Under the pieces are notes generated by a model that worked only from the letters and a program-made list of their open reading frames with translations, searched no databases and was not told where the DNA came from. A program made the position numbers and the translations under genes. Shown piece by piece: positions 22,001 through 35,303 of a DNA stretch of 44,788 bases; position 1 is the first letter of the stretch, and every line of letters starts with the position of its first letter. This stretch comes from Smittium mucronatum (taxonomy: Eukaryota > Kickxellomycota > Harpellomycetes > Harpellales > Legeriomycetaceae), in assembly GCA_001953115.1 (NCBI GenBank), contig LSSL01000354.1, positions 1 through 44,788 of the forward strand, written 5' to 3'.

Positions 22001-25000
22001 TAAGAATAAATTAATAAATAAATTATATGAAAACTGCAAAGAATTAAAAAAATAGCGACTTATTTTCTTTTTGGGAAATTCTGTTTAACATTTGCTAGAC
22101 TTTTTTGCTAAAAGCATGCGTAAATCCCTTAAAATAGACCACACCACAATAGTACTTTTTTTTTGTTTTTTTTAAAAATTTTCAAAAATTTTTTAATGAT
22201 CCTATTTATCCTATTAAAGATCTGATTATTAAGTTGGTTTTTAGCCTCATCTTATCTTTTCTGGGATTAATTAGGGTTTAATTTACTTATACGATTTTTA
22301 TTAGTATTTTCCATTGTTTTATTATTTTGGGGAAAATATCATTCTTAATTGGTTAAATATCTCAGTTATTAATAATATTTTTAAAAATGATTTTATATTA
22401 AGCTTTTTTGTATTTTTTATGAAATTTCACTATATTTTAATCTGTTATTATTCCCAAAATATTTAACATGAGGTTGACATAACTTGTTATTAAATTAAAT
22501 ATAATTATTAAAAATCCTCAAGGTAAAAGTTTCTCCGTTTCAATATTTAACAGGAATTAAATTTCAGCCTGAAAAATATTTGTTAGTGAGAAATTCGTTT
22601 ATATTCTTTATGGCCAATATAACAGTATTTAAACTTTATTAAATCTATTATTACCTGGTATTTATTTATTTTTTTAAAAAGAAATAAGAACCTTTCGGCA
22701 ATATGTAACTTACCAAATATACAGTATGCAAATAAAAATTCATATTTTTTCATTTAAACTTTAAAATTTCATTTATTGATCTGATTTTATGTATTAAATA
22801 TTCCAATTGGCTATTCAAAATTAACATTTAAAATTTTCATTTTTGAAAAGTATCATATTATTTGAGAAATTTTATCTTTTCCCATTAAATAACTCCGAAT
22901 AAAAAGAATACAATATTTAAATTTACAAGCTATTGATATTTTTAAAATGGATAAAAATCATCTATTTATAATATCCCATTTAAATATTATTATTTTTTTC
23001 CGAAACTAAAAGATCCTTATTAAAATCGACTATAAAAGATGGTTATTGTTTTATTAAAATGGAAATACAAAAAAAAGTAAATTGGAATAAATAAAATCAA
23101 TCCTTTCATAAAAATAATCTTATACTCCTTTTAAAAAGTTTAAAAAATTCAAGTATACATTTATTGGGCTTTATTTCATTGGGATATTTTTTTGACTAAA
23201 AACCGAATAAAATTTTGTTTATTCTTATGTAAAAAAAAAATTAAATTTTTTTGATTTTATGTTTTATTTTGGAAAATTTTGAGTTTTTTTTTTTTTTTTT
23301 GGCATTTTAATACCAATAAAAATTAAATGATGAAATTGAAAATTAGATTTTACTTCAAAAATTAAATTATTGATTCAGGAAAGAGTATCTATATGATATT
23401 TTTATTAACTTTGGCCGGTTTGAATATTATCTGTATAAAAAATATTTATCATAAAATTTTACTATAAATGGTCTGATAAAGATGAACCAAAATTTACTAA
23501 TTATTTTTTTCTGTTCTCAGCTCTGTATATAAATTCGAAAAGTATTAAAATTTTTGAAATTTTTTAATCTAAGGCAATAAAAAAAGAAATCAATCGGAAT
23601 CAAAAATGATATGTTCAAATACTATTAATTCTTTATTTTTTTAATTAAATACTTTTCTTAAAAATTTTATAAATGAAGAAAAAAATTGAATTTTTTATTA
23701 TTATTTCAGATAAAACAATAGAACAATAAAATTTATATTTATAAAAATATTTCTATTGGTTTAAAAATAAATTATATAAACTTTTTATTTATTTCAATAA
23801 AAAAGATTAATTCTAATTGAGATTATTTAGCTTTAATATGATTTATTTATTTATGAAAACGAAATATGTCGTTTTTTTTATCCAATTTTCATCATATCTA
23901 AGATTTTAAGTCTTATTTTTCTGATCCCTTTTTTAACCATAATTTTCAACACGTTTACTTTTAGATAAAGAAAATACACTTGCTAAGAAAAAAATTGGAA
24001 AAATTAAAAAAAAAGAAAAATATAACCAAATAAAAATCTAACAATAAATGATAGTTTTCATAATTAAGTTATATACATTCAAGATTCCATTAAAAATAAA
24101 TTATTTATTCTTACAAATATTAAAACTCATATTTATCACCAGATACCACGTAATATTTATGATGGAATTTAGTTATTAAATACAAATATATAAATTGGGT
24201 AATAATTATTACATTAATTCATTTTTTTTAACATTTTATATATAAAAAAAACAGAAAATCTCAAAATTATGTAATTTTAACCCTTGAAATTTAATAAAAT
24301 TGCCGTATTTCTAATCGAATAACTATTGGCATCATAAGCCTTAAATTTATGAAAAATTTATTGTAATATGGGCTATTGTAAAAAATCCTCGGATATAATA
24401 CCAAATATTATAACTGATTTATTCCCTTGTCTTAAAGAAGTTTTTTTTTTAGTATAAATTTCCAAATAATGTATCTTTAAAGATTTTAATTTTATCATAA
24501 CTAAAAATTTTCACATTTTTAATTTTTTCCATATTTTATTTAAAAATTATGAACAATGCTTTAATTTCAATATTATTATCTTTATGAAATATATTGTATT
24601 TTTTTAAAAATTTTCCAAAAATTTTCAAATAAAAAAATTTATTAATTACTACATTTAGTGATTTTGTTTAATATATGCTATGCGATATTTCAATCATCTC
24701 AGTGGTGAGTTTGATATAAATTGGCATAAAATTTGCCAAAATAATGAAAATATAATTATGTAGTTACTGTAAAGAATTTACATAAGTAAATTTAAAATAA
24801 ATTAAAATATTTTGATAAATATACTACATAATTTCCTGGTTATTTGATGATTATTTCTAAAAAATCGAGTGAATGTGAATTCGGGAAAACCAAATAATAA
24901 TTAGGTGGGAATTGAAGCAAAAAGAAGAAGAAAAGTAAAAATAATTAAAAATAATAAAGGAATGGAACTCATTACATTTGGTTAAATCAGAAGCAAAAAT

Positions 25001-28000
25001 TTTTTTTTAAAAATACGGGCATTGAAAAAGAAAGAAAAATCAAACCAACTGGTAATTAAAATTTTTAATGGAGAAAAACATCTGTAATTAATTTACCCTA
25101 ACTATTTATTCAGAATGTTTTATGGTTTTAATTGAAAAAAATCAAATTCTTTGGTACCCACTTGTCGAAAATGCTACCAGGTATTATCAAATTTAAAAAA
25201 TAATTAGATTTTTTTTTACTCTAAATTTTAAAATAATATTTTCTTAGGTATTTATTAGGGTTCAAATAGCCAAAAATTACATTTATATAAAAATTATAAT
25301 TTTGAGCTACCGGCGCAAATGAATAAACATGGGTTGAGGCATTAATAAGAAAGTATTCTAAAAAAACGTCTTTATCAACCCTCATATTTTTGGTTTTAAT
25401 CCATGAAAAATGAATTTAAATTTGAGCTCATTAATAATTTCATAATTTTTTTATAATTAATTCCTTTAATAACCTCCACAAAATGATTAAAATAAGATTT
25501 AGTGATCTTATTTTAAAGCTTATGGAAGTGAAATTTATACATAATTAGTCAAGATATATTATGAAATATTAATATTTATTTAAGAAAAAAATTAAATAAG
25601 AATTTAAAATTTAAAATTTAAATTTTTATACAACCATTCCTAAGGAATTAAAAAGTATCGATTTCCCAGAAAAATTAAACGAAAAATAGGAGTTTTTACA
25701 TCCATTATATATAATTTTATGGTAGCTTTTTATTTTAAAAATTAGGCATATACAGGCTATTATCCGAATAGATATTTATGGATATAGATATGAGTTTCAA
25801 AAAAAAAAAATTTAAAACTTAGAAAGAAACAATTATTGTAATTTTTTTAATAAGTATCTTGTGTTCTATTATTTGTTTTTTTAAGTATAAAATTGAAAAA
25901 ATCTGAAAAAAATCTGATCTTGCTGAAAAAAAAGTTATTTTTAAATTATCTATAAAAATAATAAAACCCCGCAATTTAAAGGATAATTAGATAAAAAAAT
26001 ATATTAAATATTAAAGAAGAAAATTTTGCTAAAAATCAAAAAAAATTAATTATGATATTCTGTTTAGCTCCAACTTGTACGTTTATAATATAAAAAATTC
26101 AAGAAAAGTGGTTTTTATTTTATAAAAATATTACGATCAACATATATATTGAAAATCAAACTATTTTTTAACCGTTTAGGTATATTTTTTGTAATCCTTT
26201 CTGTTATAATGGTATTTTTATTTATTTTCGTATAAAATTCCGATCAATTTTTTTTATGAGATCTAAACCTTAATATATAGTTTGGGTTTCTGTTTTATTT
26301 AAACCATTAAATTTTTTATCGTTGAAACAAAAATTTAACAGTTTATACTAATTAAAAAAATATTTAATATCTAAAAGTTCCTATTGTCATTCTTTTCGAC
26401 ATCATCTATTATTAATTCGCTGTATCACAAGATATTCCCTGTTTCCAAAAATTATATTTTTAACTCGGATAAAATTAATACATCAGTTAATTATTCTCTA
26501 ATGTCAATCAATCGAATCAATTTTTTCCAAATTTCAATAAGACACGACTGTTTGACAAGTTTTCATGAATATGATATCAATTTTATGGATTGTTTGATTT
26601 TAAACTGTTACCGAAATTATTGTATTAAAGCTCTATTGTACACCTAACCATTTAATCTGTAAAATGAAAATTTTAAATATTGCACCTTAAATCTTTATAA
26701 ATACCTTGTTCCTTTGTTTTTTCGGATACGCTGTGTCTGGGGGGATAAATGCACCTTCTTCTCTCAAAAAAACTCAAAAAGATATTATGAATTTAAAGAA
26801 GAGTTTTTCATCGAAAACAGTATTATAAGACTTAATATTTTCCATTTTCAACAACTTTTCTATTATGGATAATGATCATTTTTGAAGTAGTTTTAAAAAA
26901 TATGTTTAGTGATGCTATTATAATTTGATTGTCTCCAAATCACTAATAGGAGTTCATTTTTGCTTATAACTTTTGATGAGTCATATTTTCTAATTCATTA
27001 ATAAACATAGGTTTAATATTGCAAAAACTTGATGAGTTGAACCCGAAAATTAGTTTTATTTCGTCTTTTGTTGGCTTAATCTTAGAAAAAAGTGGGTCAT
27101 TGAGAATTTTTTTTTTGATATAATCGGATCTCATCATTTTTTAATAATTATCAAGAAATTTTATTTGATTTTAGCTTTAAAATAAAGTAAAATAAAAATT
27201 TGAGGTTTTATAACTGACATGTGAAGTAGCTTTCATCAAAAATTTTTTTACTTTATTAGTTTGTCAATTTTCTCAAAGTTTATGGTTTTAACTTACCGCC
27301 TCCCCAGAAATTCATATATTGTAATAACTCTTTCTTCTTGAAATTTTTAAAACAACATTTAATGGTCTTTATTTTTAAATTTTTTGAATTTTGTATAATT
27401 CAGAGATATGAATTAATAGAGAGATAGACTTATTAATAGGTTATGTGTGGTTATGGCTGCTTTTTTAAGTTGAATTGTATCCATAATTATAAATTATTAT
27501 TGATGTCCGTAATTTTATCAGGTCTCTAATATTTAGATCTCTTCGATCTGCAATTCGATTCATATATTTGAAAATTTTCTTAAATTTACGGATCTTATCA
27601 CGATGCCACTAAAAATACTTTCTTTGAACCCCCTTTTTTTTCTAACTTTGATATATTTCTTTTTTTGGTAAAGCGTCTAAAATATTCATCTTTATAGATA
27701 ATTGAAATGTTACTCTTCCATTCTTCCTTATCTGATTCCATATTTTCTAAAAATTGATACAATAATAACTATTTTCTTTGGGACTCTTAATATAATTTAT
27801 AAACCCCCCAGCACAATAAAACTATATTTTTGAAAATATTTTTTAAATTTTGATTTAAAGCTCAATTATTTCTAGAAATTAATAAAACCAAAAAAAATAA
27901 AAATCACCAAAAAAGGTTGACATCTTTTCTTTTTCTTTTCGTTAATTTGCGAATATCTAGTAATACCTATAATGTTTTTTTAGAATTCTGAATTCTCTGA

Positions 28001-31000
28001 TTAAAAGTATAATTATAAATATTGTTTCAATTATAATAATGAAAAAATTAGAAAAAATCTCTTAAACCAGAAAAATCCCTCTATTAAAATGATTATCTAC
28101 ATGAAATAATAGCAATAAAAATGGGGGTAAAATTTTGGATATTTGCTTATAAAGCTGATAATTAAATGTAAGTTTTGTTGCTACAATCAAATTTTTTTCT
28201 AATATAAATTATATTTATTTTTCCAGTTTAATTAATTTATGCTTTTATCACATTTGTTATTCAATAAATTATTTTTTGGCATCTATACTTATGTTTATTT
28301 AAACTTTAATTAAATAATTTTTAAAACCTTAAATCAAAAATCAATTATACTTTAACTTGTAGATTTTGGTGTCAATATGCAATACGATGTGTTAATTTTC
28401 GAATTAAGAACGCTATTAGGGATAAAAATTTGATAAAGATAGAAGGAATAATTTTTTAATCTCTTTTCCATCCACCTTTTTTTAGAGAAATTTTTTTACT
28501 ATATTTTAATAAAAATTGATATAATTTACGGATTAAGATTTAAATAATAATTTTTTATTAATATTTCAACTCCAATTTTTAATAACTGTTAAATATAGTA
28601 GGATGTTTTGAATTCAGATTAAGATTATAAAAATTGTTCTAGAGAGGATAATTCAAAGATTAATAGTAAATTAGATTACTTTATCAAATTCGAAAAAAAA
28701 AATTAGCTATCTTAAAACAAATATTAAAAAATGGATTTTTAATTTTATAAGGGAAAAAAGAGCTTAAAATAACTTTGTATGATTAAAATGTTTTTTAAAA
28801 AATAATTTCTTAAATCGTTTTTAATTCTGGAAGATTGCAAGATAATTTGTTGTTTCGGTTGTATTTTTTAAAAATAATCAATAAAATCGCGTTTTCCCTA
28901 CGTTGATATTTTTTATTTTTTATTATTCCCAAACTTTGATTTGTTTCACTCTGGATTCTGGTGAAATGGATTTTTTTTTTAAAAAAATATCCTTATGTTT
29001 CAAGTAAATTGAGATTAAATAAAAGCTTATGATATTTCTATCAAAAAGAAAAATATTGTTCAATTTATTTTTAGTCTTATATATTATGATATTTAGAATA
29101 TGATTTTTCCGAATAATAAAATTTTTTGTATTAATAATCTATCCATAAACAGATTAAAATTAAATATGATAAACAAAAATAATTCAATCTCTGTATAAAT
29201 TTCTCTGATTTTATTTATTGGTATTTATCTATAATAGAGACTTCAATTTAAATCATTAAATACTCATGAAGCTCCACCTATTTTTTAATCTAAAGACAAT
29301 CAAAAACTTATACTTGGATAAATCTATGCCTCTTATTTTCAAAACCCAAAACTTTGCTATAAATCCATTTATTCAACTAAAAAAAAAATTTCTATAAAAA
29401 AAAAATTATTTTGTAACATGTATTAGTTAAAAAAGTCTATGGAGACTGTGATATAAAATTAGATTAAGTGTGGTATGGGGGCAAATCTTTCTTAAACTGA
29501 ATTCAGTTTTTTAGCTATAGAATTAATATAAAAATAGCCACATATCGGAAGTGATTTAAACTGCCTCAATAACCAAAAAAAAATTAATTTGATTTAAAAA
29601 TGAAAAAATAATTGGATCAAAATATTAAAGTTATATAATGTCTATCGATATTATTATCCTTCTTTATTTTTCAATTTCAATAAAAATGATTTTTATTAAT
29701 CTATTATTTTAATTGGGTTTATATATTGAAATTATATATTTAGTGTAAATAGAATATAAAAAATAGTTTTATAAATATTTACTTTAAATCCCCAATAGTA
29801 CTTTAAAACAGGTTCAAAATTCTAATTTTTTGAAATTTTTTGATTTTTATTTACGTTGATTTTATTTCTTGATAATTATTAACAAAATCAAACATAACTT
29901 CTAAAATATTCTTCAACTATTTTTATTGATCTAAAACGCCAGGAAAACCACCTATATTTACTATGAGATAGTAAAAAAATAAAATATCTTCATATTTAAA
30001 CAAAATTTTCAACCTCAATATTTATTTATTTTCTTTTAAAAGTTAATTTATAGGACATTCTTTCAATTTTTTACATTAATAAAATAATTTTTCAAAACTC
30101 ATAATAAATTAGCCTTAAAAAATGCAATGTTATTGCAGTCATACAGAGTTTTTTTTCAGTAGTTTTTTCGGTTTAAAAGATATATCTTAGAAAAAATAAA
30201 ATATTTTTGCGCGGGTCTTATTTTTAAGAGGATAATTATTTAAAATTTATGGTTGAATAATATTAAGAGATAAAAAAAATTACAAATTTCTTCAATAAAC
30301 CCCCCCTTTTCATAACCCACAGATTCAAATCTGCTGAATACTGTTTCAAGAGTAAGATAGTTTTCTATTTAATTTTCTATTATTTTCTAAAAGAGATCCA
30401 AGGTTTTGGTTTGGAAATTTTTTTATATTATTATTGGTATAAATTAAAATATATACATACATATACTTGAAAAAAATAGACTTAGAGGCAATTCTATATA
30501 ACCAGATTTCAGATCTATAGGTACAATACCAATTAAATAATAGAAATTTTATATAATTTTTGACCTATAAATATAAATTCTTAAGCTTTAATTTTTTTCA
30601 TGCACAGTTTTAAAAATACAAAAATTTAACTTTCCATTACATTATTAATTAACCAAAAAAATAGGAAGTTAAATTAAAATAAACATATTTATGCAAACAG
30701 ACAATGAATAAAATCATCCTCAATATAATAATAAATAAAAATGTGGAGAGTTCGATATTTATTTGATAGAAAAAACTTTTTTGCATGTCTTTAAAATAGA
30801 ATGTGCTTTAAAAAAATCGATCGGTTGATATAATAAGATTTTTTAACGATATGTCTCCAATTTTATTATAAGAACTATTATAAGAATTAATCTTTTTTTT
30901 TAAAAAATATTTTTATAAGATTATTATTTTTCAACAAATAATTAGATAGTTTTTGATTATAAATATCATGCCTCTTAAATTTTGCTGATTGAACAATTTT

Positions 31001-32470
31001 TTTAGAAAATTTTGATTTTTGAATTTCTATTAAATAAAAAATAGCTGATATTTTAACGAAAATTGGAACGTTCTTCCTTAAAATTACCATTAAAGCCACA
31101 AAAAACTTAAGATATTTTTTTTAGTTATTTGGATTAAATTTTAGAATTTTTATCCTAAATATTATCAGCGTTTCCAAGATTTTTAGAAAATCCACTGAGC
31201 TTTGTATAGAACTTAAAAAAAATTGTTTTGAGGTTATTATTTAAATTTAAAATCTAAATATTTTCCTTCTTTTCAAGGGAATTTGCGGGAAAATCGATGT
31301 ATTTTACTGGACTTTTTGGGTCTAATAACATTCATATATTTACACAGAGTGATTTAAGTGTAAAAATAAATAAATCTAAATTTTCAAATATAATGATAGA
31401 TTATTTTTTTTTTAGCTAAACTAAGTATATTTATTGCATAATTATACACAAAAAAAATAACTGGGTTTTTTTTATATTTTTAAACAATTAATTTAAAAAA
31501 AAATAAGTTTTTCCATTAATATTAAATATTATATTTTTAAAAAATAATATTTATAGGTTTGTTTTTTTAAAAAAAAATTTTTTTGACATTTATTAGTTTT
31601 AATTATTAGAATTTTTGATTTTTCTCAATTGTGTATTATATAGTTTTTGGTTTTTACTCGAAAAAAATAAATAGATGTTTAAAAATGTAAATTTTTTCTC
31701 CCATGAGATATTGGGGGAATTGGTATTATTGGATCTCTTTTGAGTATTTGATTTCAGAATTTTTTTCAAAGTTAATTTTCATACAGAGCTTTTTTTTGAA
31801 AAAATTCAGTTGAAAATATAACTATATATTTTTTTATAACCATTTTTTATTATTTCTTTAAGTTAAGGGCTATTTTTAAAGCGATAAATATGTGATGTTC
31901 AAAAATATTAATATAGTTTCTAAATTTTAGTAGTTTTTTTTTAGGTTTTTTTTACAGAAATTTTTGGATTTATAAGGCAGATTTTTTCAATCTGGACACT
32001 TTATAGTTAAAAATAATAACAAAATTACATTATTTTCTCTGCACTGAATCCCGATTTTTGATTTACCTAATATAATTCGTATAAAGATAGAAATTTTTAT
32101 GTAATAAAAGAAATACTCTGACCTCTAATTTTTCAAAATATTATTTTGTGATATTATGTTTGATCTTACACAGATTTCATACTAATTTCCTATATGTGAG
32201 AGAAATTTTGTTTTTTATAAGCCGAAAAAACAAATATTGGTCGAAGAAATCAAATAGCCTTTTAAAAATAATCCATTAAAAATATGTTATCGACTCTATA
32301 TTTTTATAAATATAACTTCTAAAATACGAAAAATAGTTCTTTATTCACCTTTACTTTGTATAGAAGCTTCTCTTTTTTTTTTAAGTGAAATTCATTTTCA
32401 AACTTAATAAAAACGAATAAAAACTCTATTAAAAATTTTAAAAAAAGTTAAAAGATTTTGAAAATTTTTC
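13086..32470. other. Long gene-free AT-rich tract
   Basis: About 19 kb of extreme AT composition with dense stops in every frame. Open frames above 60 codons (for example 14,151-14,342 minus, 14,507-14,707 minus, 14,711-14,986 plus, 15,167-15,361 plus, 26,384-26,647 plus from a TTG, and 30,887-31,099 minus) are Phe/Ile/Lys/Asn-rich and look like chance. I see no tRNA, rRNA, intact transposon, tandem satellite or CRISPR-like array. Notable items are a TA microsatellite near 14,081-14,096, an imperfect 20-bp direct repeat near 13,550-13,589, and the hairpin at 13,389-13,414. Confidence 0.6.
13389..13414. repeat. Perfect 11-bp hairpin with T run
   Basis: TCACAAAGAAA (13,389-13,399) and TTTCTTTGTGA (13,404-13,414) are exact complements around the loop TAAC, followed one base later by six T. 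The shape resembles a bacterial intrinsic terminator, but in a eukaryote it has no assigned role. No gene adjoins it. Confidence 0.55.
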
Positions 32471-32535
32471 CCACCTAACTCCGCTTCACCGCTCTAGCAG
32501 TTCCGTACCCACTGAGAATTTTTTCAAGGGTATAG
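32471..32535 (-). mobile_element. Decayed LINE 3' coding fragment
   Basis: Read on the minus strand, the segment lines up with bases 725-793 at the end of the pol frame. About 33 of 47 aligned bases match over the best stretch, including the shared CTGCTAGAG. The translation PLKKFSVGTELLER followed by a stop parallels PLNQCPRGMELLERQR. It stands out as a G+C-richer island in very AT-rich DNA. No tail or target duplication remains. It is a relic of the same or a related family. Confidence 0.6.
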
Positions 32536-33789
32536 AAGCCTATTGATGCAAATTTAACGATGATTTATGCCTTAATTTATCATCATAACAAACATAATCA
32601 AAAATTTATTGCGCTTTATAATGATGTTTAATATTAATTCAATAAAAATATTTATTTAAAATAAATTTTAATTTATTCAGAAAAAGAAATTCTAAAAAAA
32701 TATAAATATTGGAGGTATTTTAATAAAATTAATTTTTACATGAGATATATGGGTAGAAATGTATAAATAATTATAAAAATCAGCAGAAGAGTGTTATGGT
32801 GATTTTTTTAAAGAAAAAAATAACTCGTGGTCTATTTAGTTATAAAATATTTACGTTAATCTTATGGTTATTTTAATACTATTTATCTAAGTACATAAAA
32901 CATACTCAATTTTTAGATAAATTTTTATTTTATTAAATTTTAACCCTATTAACATAAACTCGAATTTTATAATTTTTTTCGCTGATTTACAACATAAAAA
33001 AACGTGTTAATTTAATATTTTTCAAGACTAGTTTAATATCTAATAATCTTGGAAAGAGAAAATAAATATTGAGACTTTATTTCTAAAAACTAGCAGCTAT
33101 ATTTTTCACCGTCTATTTAAATATTTAAAACTCAAAATTGAAAGATCTATAGAACAAATATTAATATGATTAGGGTATAAATTACCAAATTTTATTAAAT
33201 AGCAAGAAAATGATATTTATAAATCAAAATTCTAATCACATATACCAATTAATACATGCTAATAAATTGGATTTTTTGGAAATAGGAATAAAAATAACTT
33301 TTCGATTTATTTTAAATTTAAAAGGTGAGTACTTTTTTAATCTTGGTATGACCATACTACAAAAAATGCAAAAAAAATCGATATGATTATAAATATCCAT
33401 TTCAACATCAGACTTTTAAAATATAATCAAGTGGTGAAAATTGATAAAAATGATTCATTATATATTAAAATATTATTATAAAAATTATCTTTTTCCTAAT
33501 ACATGCAAATTTTTCAATAAAAATCCTGGTATAAAACTGACCCACTTTATATCTTTTTAAAATGATTCAATTTATAGCCATTCTTGTAGAAAAATATTTT
33601 ATCTACAATATGAATTTTAATGTTTGATTTTTTTTTGTTTTATAATCGTGGATTCCATTCTAATGTCAGGGAGTTATCTGACTTATTAAGTTCTGTCTAG
33701 GGTTATTGATTTAAACTAATAAAGCTCAATATCTTTTGGTTCTCTTATTTTATTTTCCAATTACAAAAGGTATTAGAAAAATATAAAGA

Positions 33790-34004
33790 ATGGTATTGCT
33801 AGTGGCTCAACTCGTTTACGGAAATTTTTTCCCAAAAAAAACTCCCCCTTTTCGAATCGTACTTTTTTTTGTCCTTTTATTCTCTTCTCATTTTTTCTCT
33901 CGGCTTTATCTCTTATCATCTTTTTCACATATAACTCCGAAGATGTGGGTGTTATATTGTTATTTCACATTTATTTGTCCCATAGCTGAGATTTTCGTAA
34001 ATCG
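33790..34004 (+). CDS. Weak candidate exon ending at a GTAAGT donor
   Basis: An ATG frame whose stop codon lies inside a consensus splice donor, G followed by GTAAGT (34,005-34,010), as expected if a coding exon ended at 34,004. The 71-72 residues are hydrophobic (a membrane-like stretch near residues 24-45, another near 52-68) and match no family I know. The underlying DNA is pyrimidine-rich and less AT-extreme than its flanks. No second exon was found, and a GTAAGT is expected by chance many times in this window. Confidence 0.15.
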
Positions 34005-35278
34005 GTAAGTGTTTTTGATTTCATATAAATATTTAGACTTTTTAACCTGATTAATGTTTTTTATATTTGAGTAATCCCAAAGAGATTAACTATACAATTA
34101 TCTGTCACTAATATAAGGCCTCGATTACGTTATCAAATTACTTTTATTTAAACAGAAAATCAATATTTGTTTTGAAAGAAAAAAAGTTATAGATAAATAA
34201 AAATATATTATTATCTAGATGAGTAAAAAATTGAATAATACTATTAATACAAAACATAGCTTTTTATCTAAAAAATACGTCATTAAGAGGACAAAAATTG
34301 GTTTATAGTGATATTCATTTAAAAATTTATGCCTTTTTATCTTAAAAATCGCAAAATTAAACGATTATTTCAAATAATTAATTAATCGGCCTTATAAAAT
34401 AAAAAAAATCATATTAAAAATATAATAATATTGATTTATGCTACTGACGAAAATTCTGCCAGATTTTTCCTTTTCATTATCAATTTATGGAATAAAAAAA
34501 TAAATGAGGTTTTTGTGTAATTTTTAAATTGTATTTTTTTAATCCTTTTTTTTAAAAAAGCATTTCCTAAAACCAAAGTTTATCTTATAATGATTGTGGT
34601 TTAAAAAAAATTAGTTTAATGATATATTTAAAAAAAATCGATAAAAACCTCAAATAATATATAATTCTTTACTTCCATTTGAAAATTAAAAAATTAAGTT
34701 ATTATATTTTATGTCCTAACAAAAAAAATAGTCTATATTCAAAATATTTAATTGATTTTTTTAAAAAAAAATTTAAAAATCAGATTTTGTCTAGACATTT
34801 CATCTTTTCGGGAATATATTATAAAATTTATTCTTAAAATTATATCTTAAAATTCTTTAATATATTAACAGTCTTAAGCCTATGACGATTTTAAAAATTT
34901 AATGTTTGGAAAAATCTAAATATTAAAATTTTGACCTTAAATATTATTTTTAACTTTTTATAAACCTATTTTTATTGTATCTTGAATCACGGTAATAATT
35001 TTTAGCTGTACATACACGAACATATATACTAATATATTGTACAAAAAAAATTTAGAGCATTTTAAATTATTATTGATTATTTAGTCTTTAATTAAATTCC
35101 CTGTAAATTTATTAATTTTTATAGGATATATAGGCAATAAGTTTATATTAAAAAATAATTTAAATTTAATAATCATATATTTTGGCAAAGGAATTTAAAA
35201 GCTTATAGATATAAAAACAAAAAAAAAAGATGTTTAAGTGTTCCTAATTTCGGATTTCTGGTTTATTTTCTTAATATT

Positions 35279-35303
35279 TCACTCTAAATTTTTTTTAGAG
35301 TGA
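35279..35303. repeat. Perfect 10-bp hairpin with T5 loop
   Basis: TCACTCTAAA (35,279-35,288) and TTTAGAGTGA (35,294-35,303) are exact complements around five T. The core CACTCTA/TAGAGTG is the same as in the hairpin at 2106-2120, which may be coincidence or a shared small element. Confidence 0.5.

Noticed and set aside
26384..26647. 87-codon frame starting at TTG
   Set aside because: Non-ATG start, AT-driven composition, no family resemblance, no splice or promoter context.
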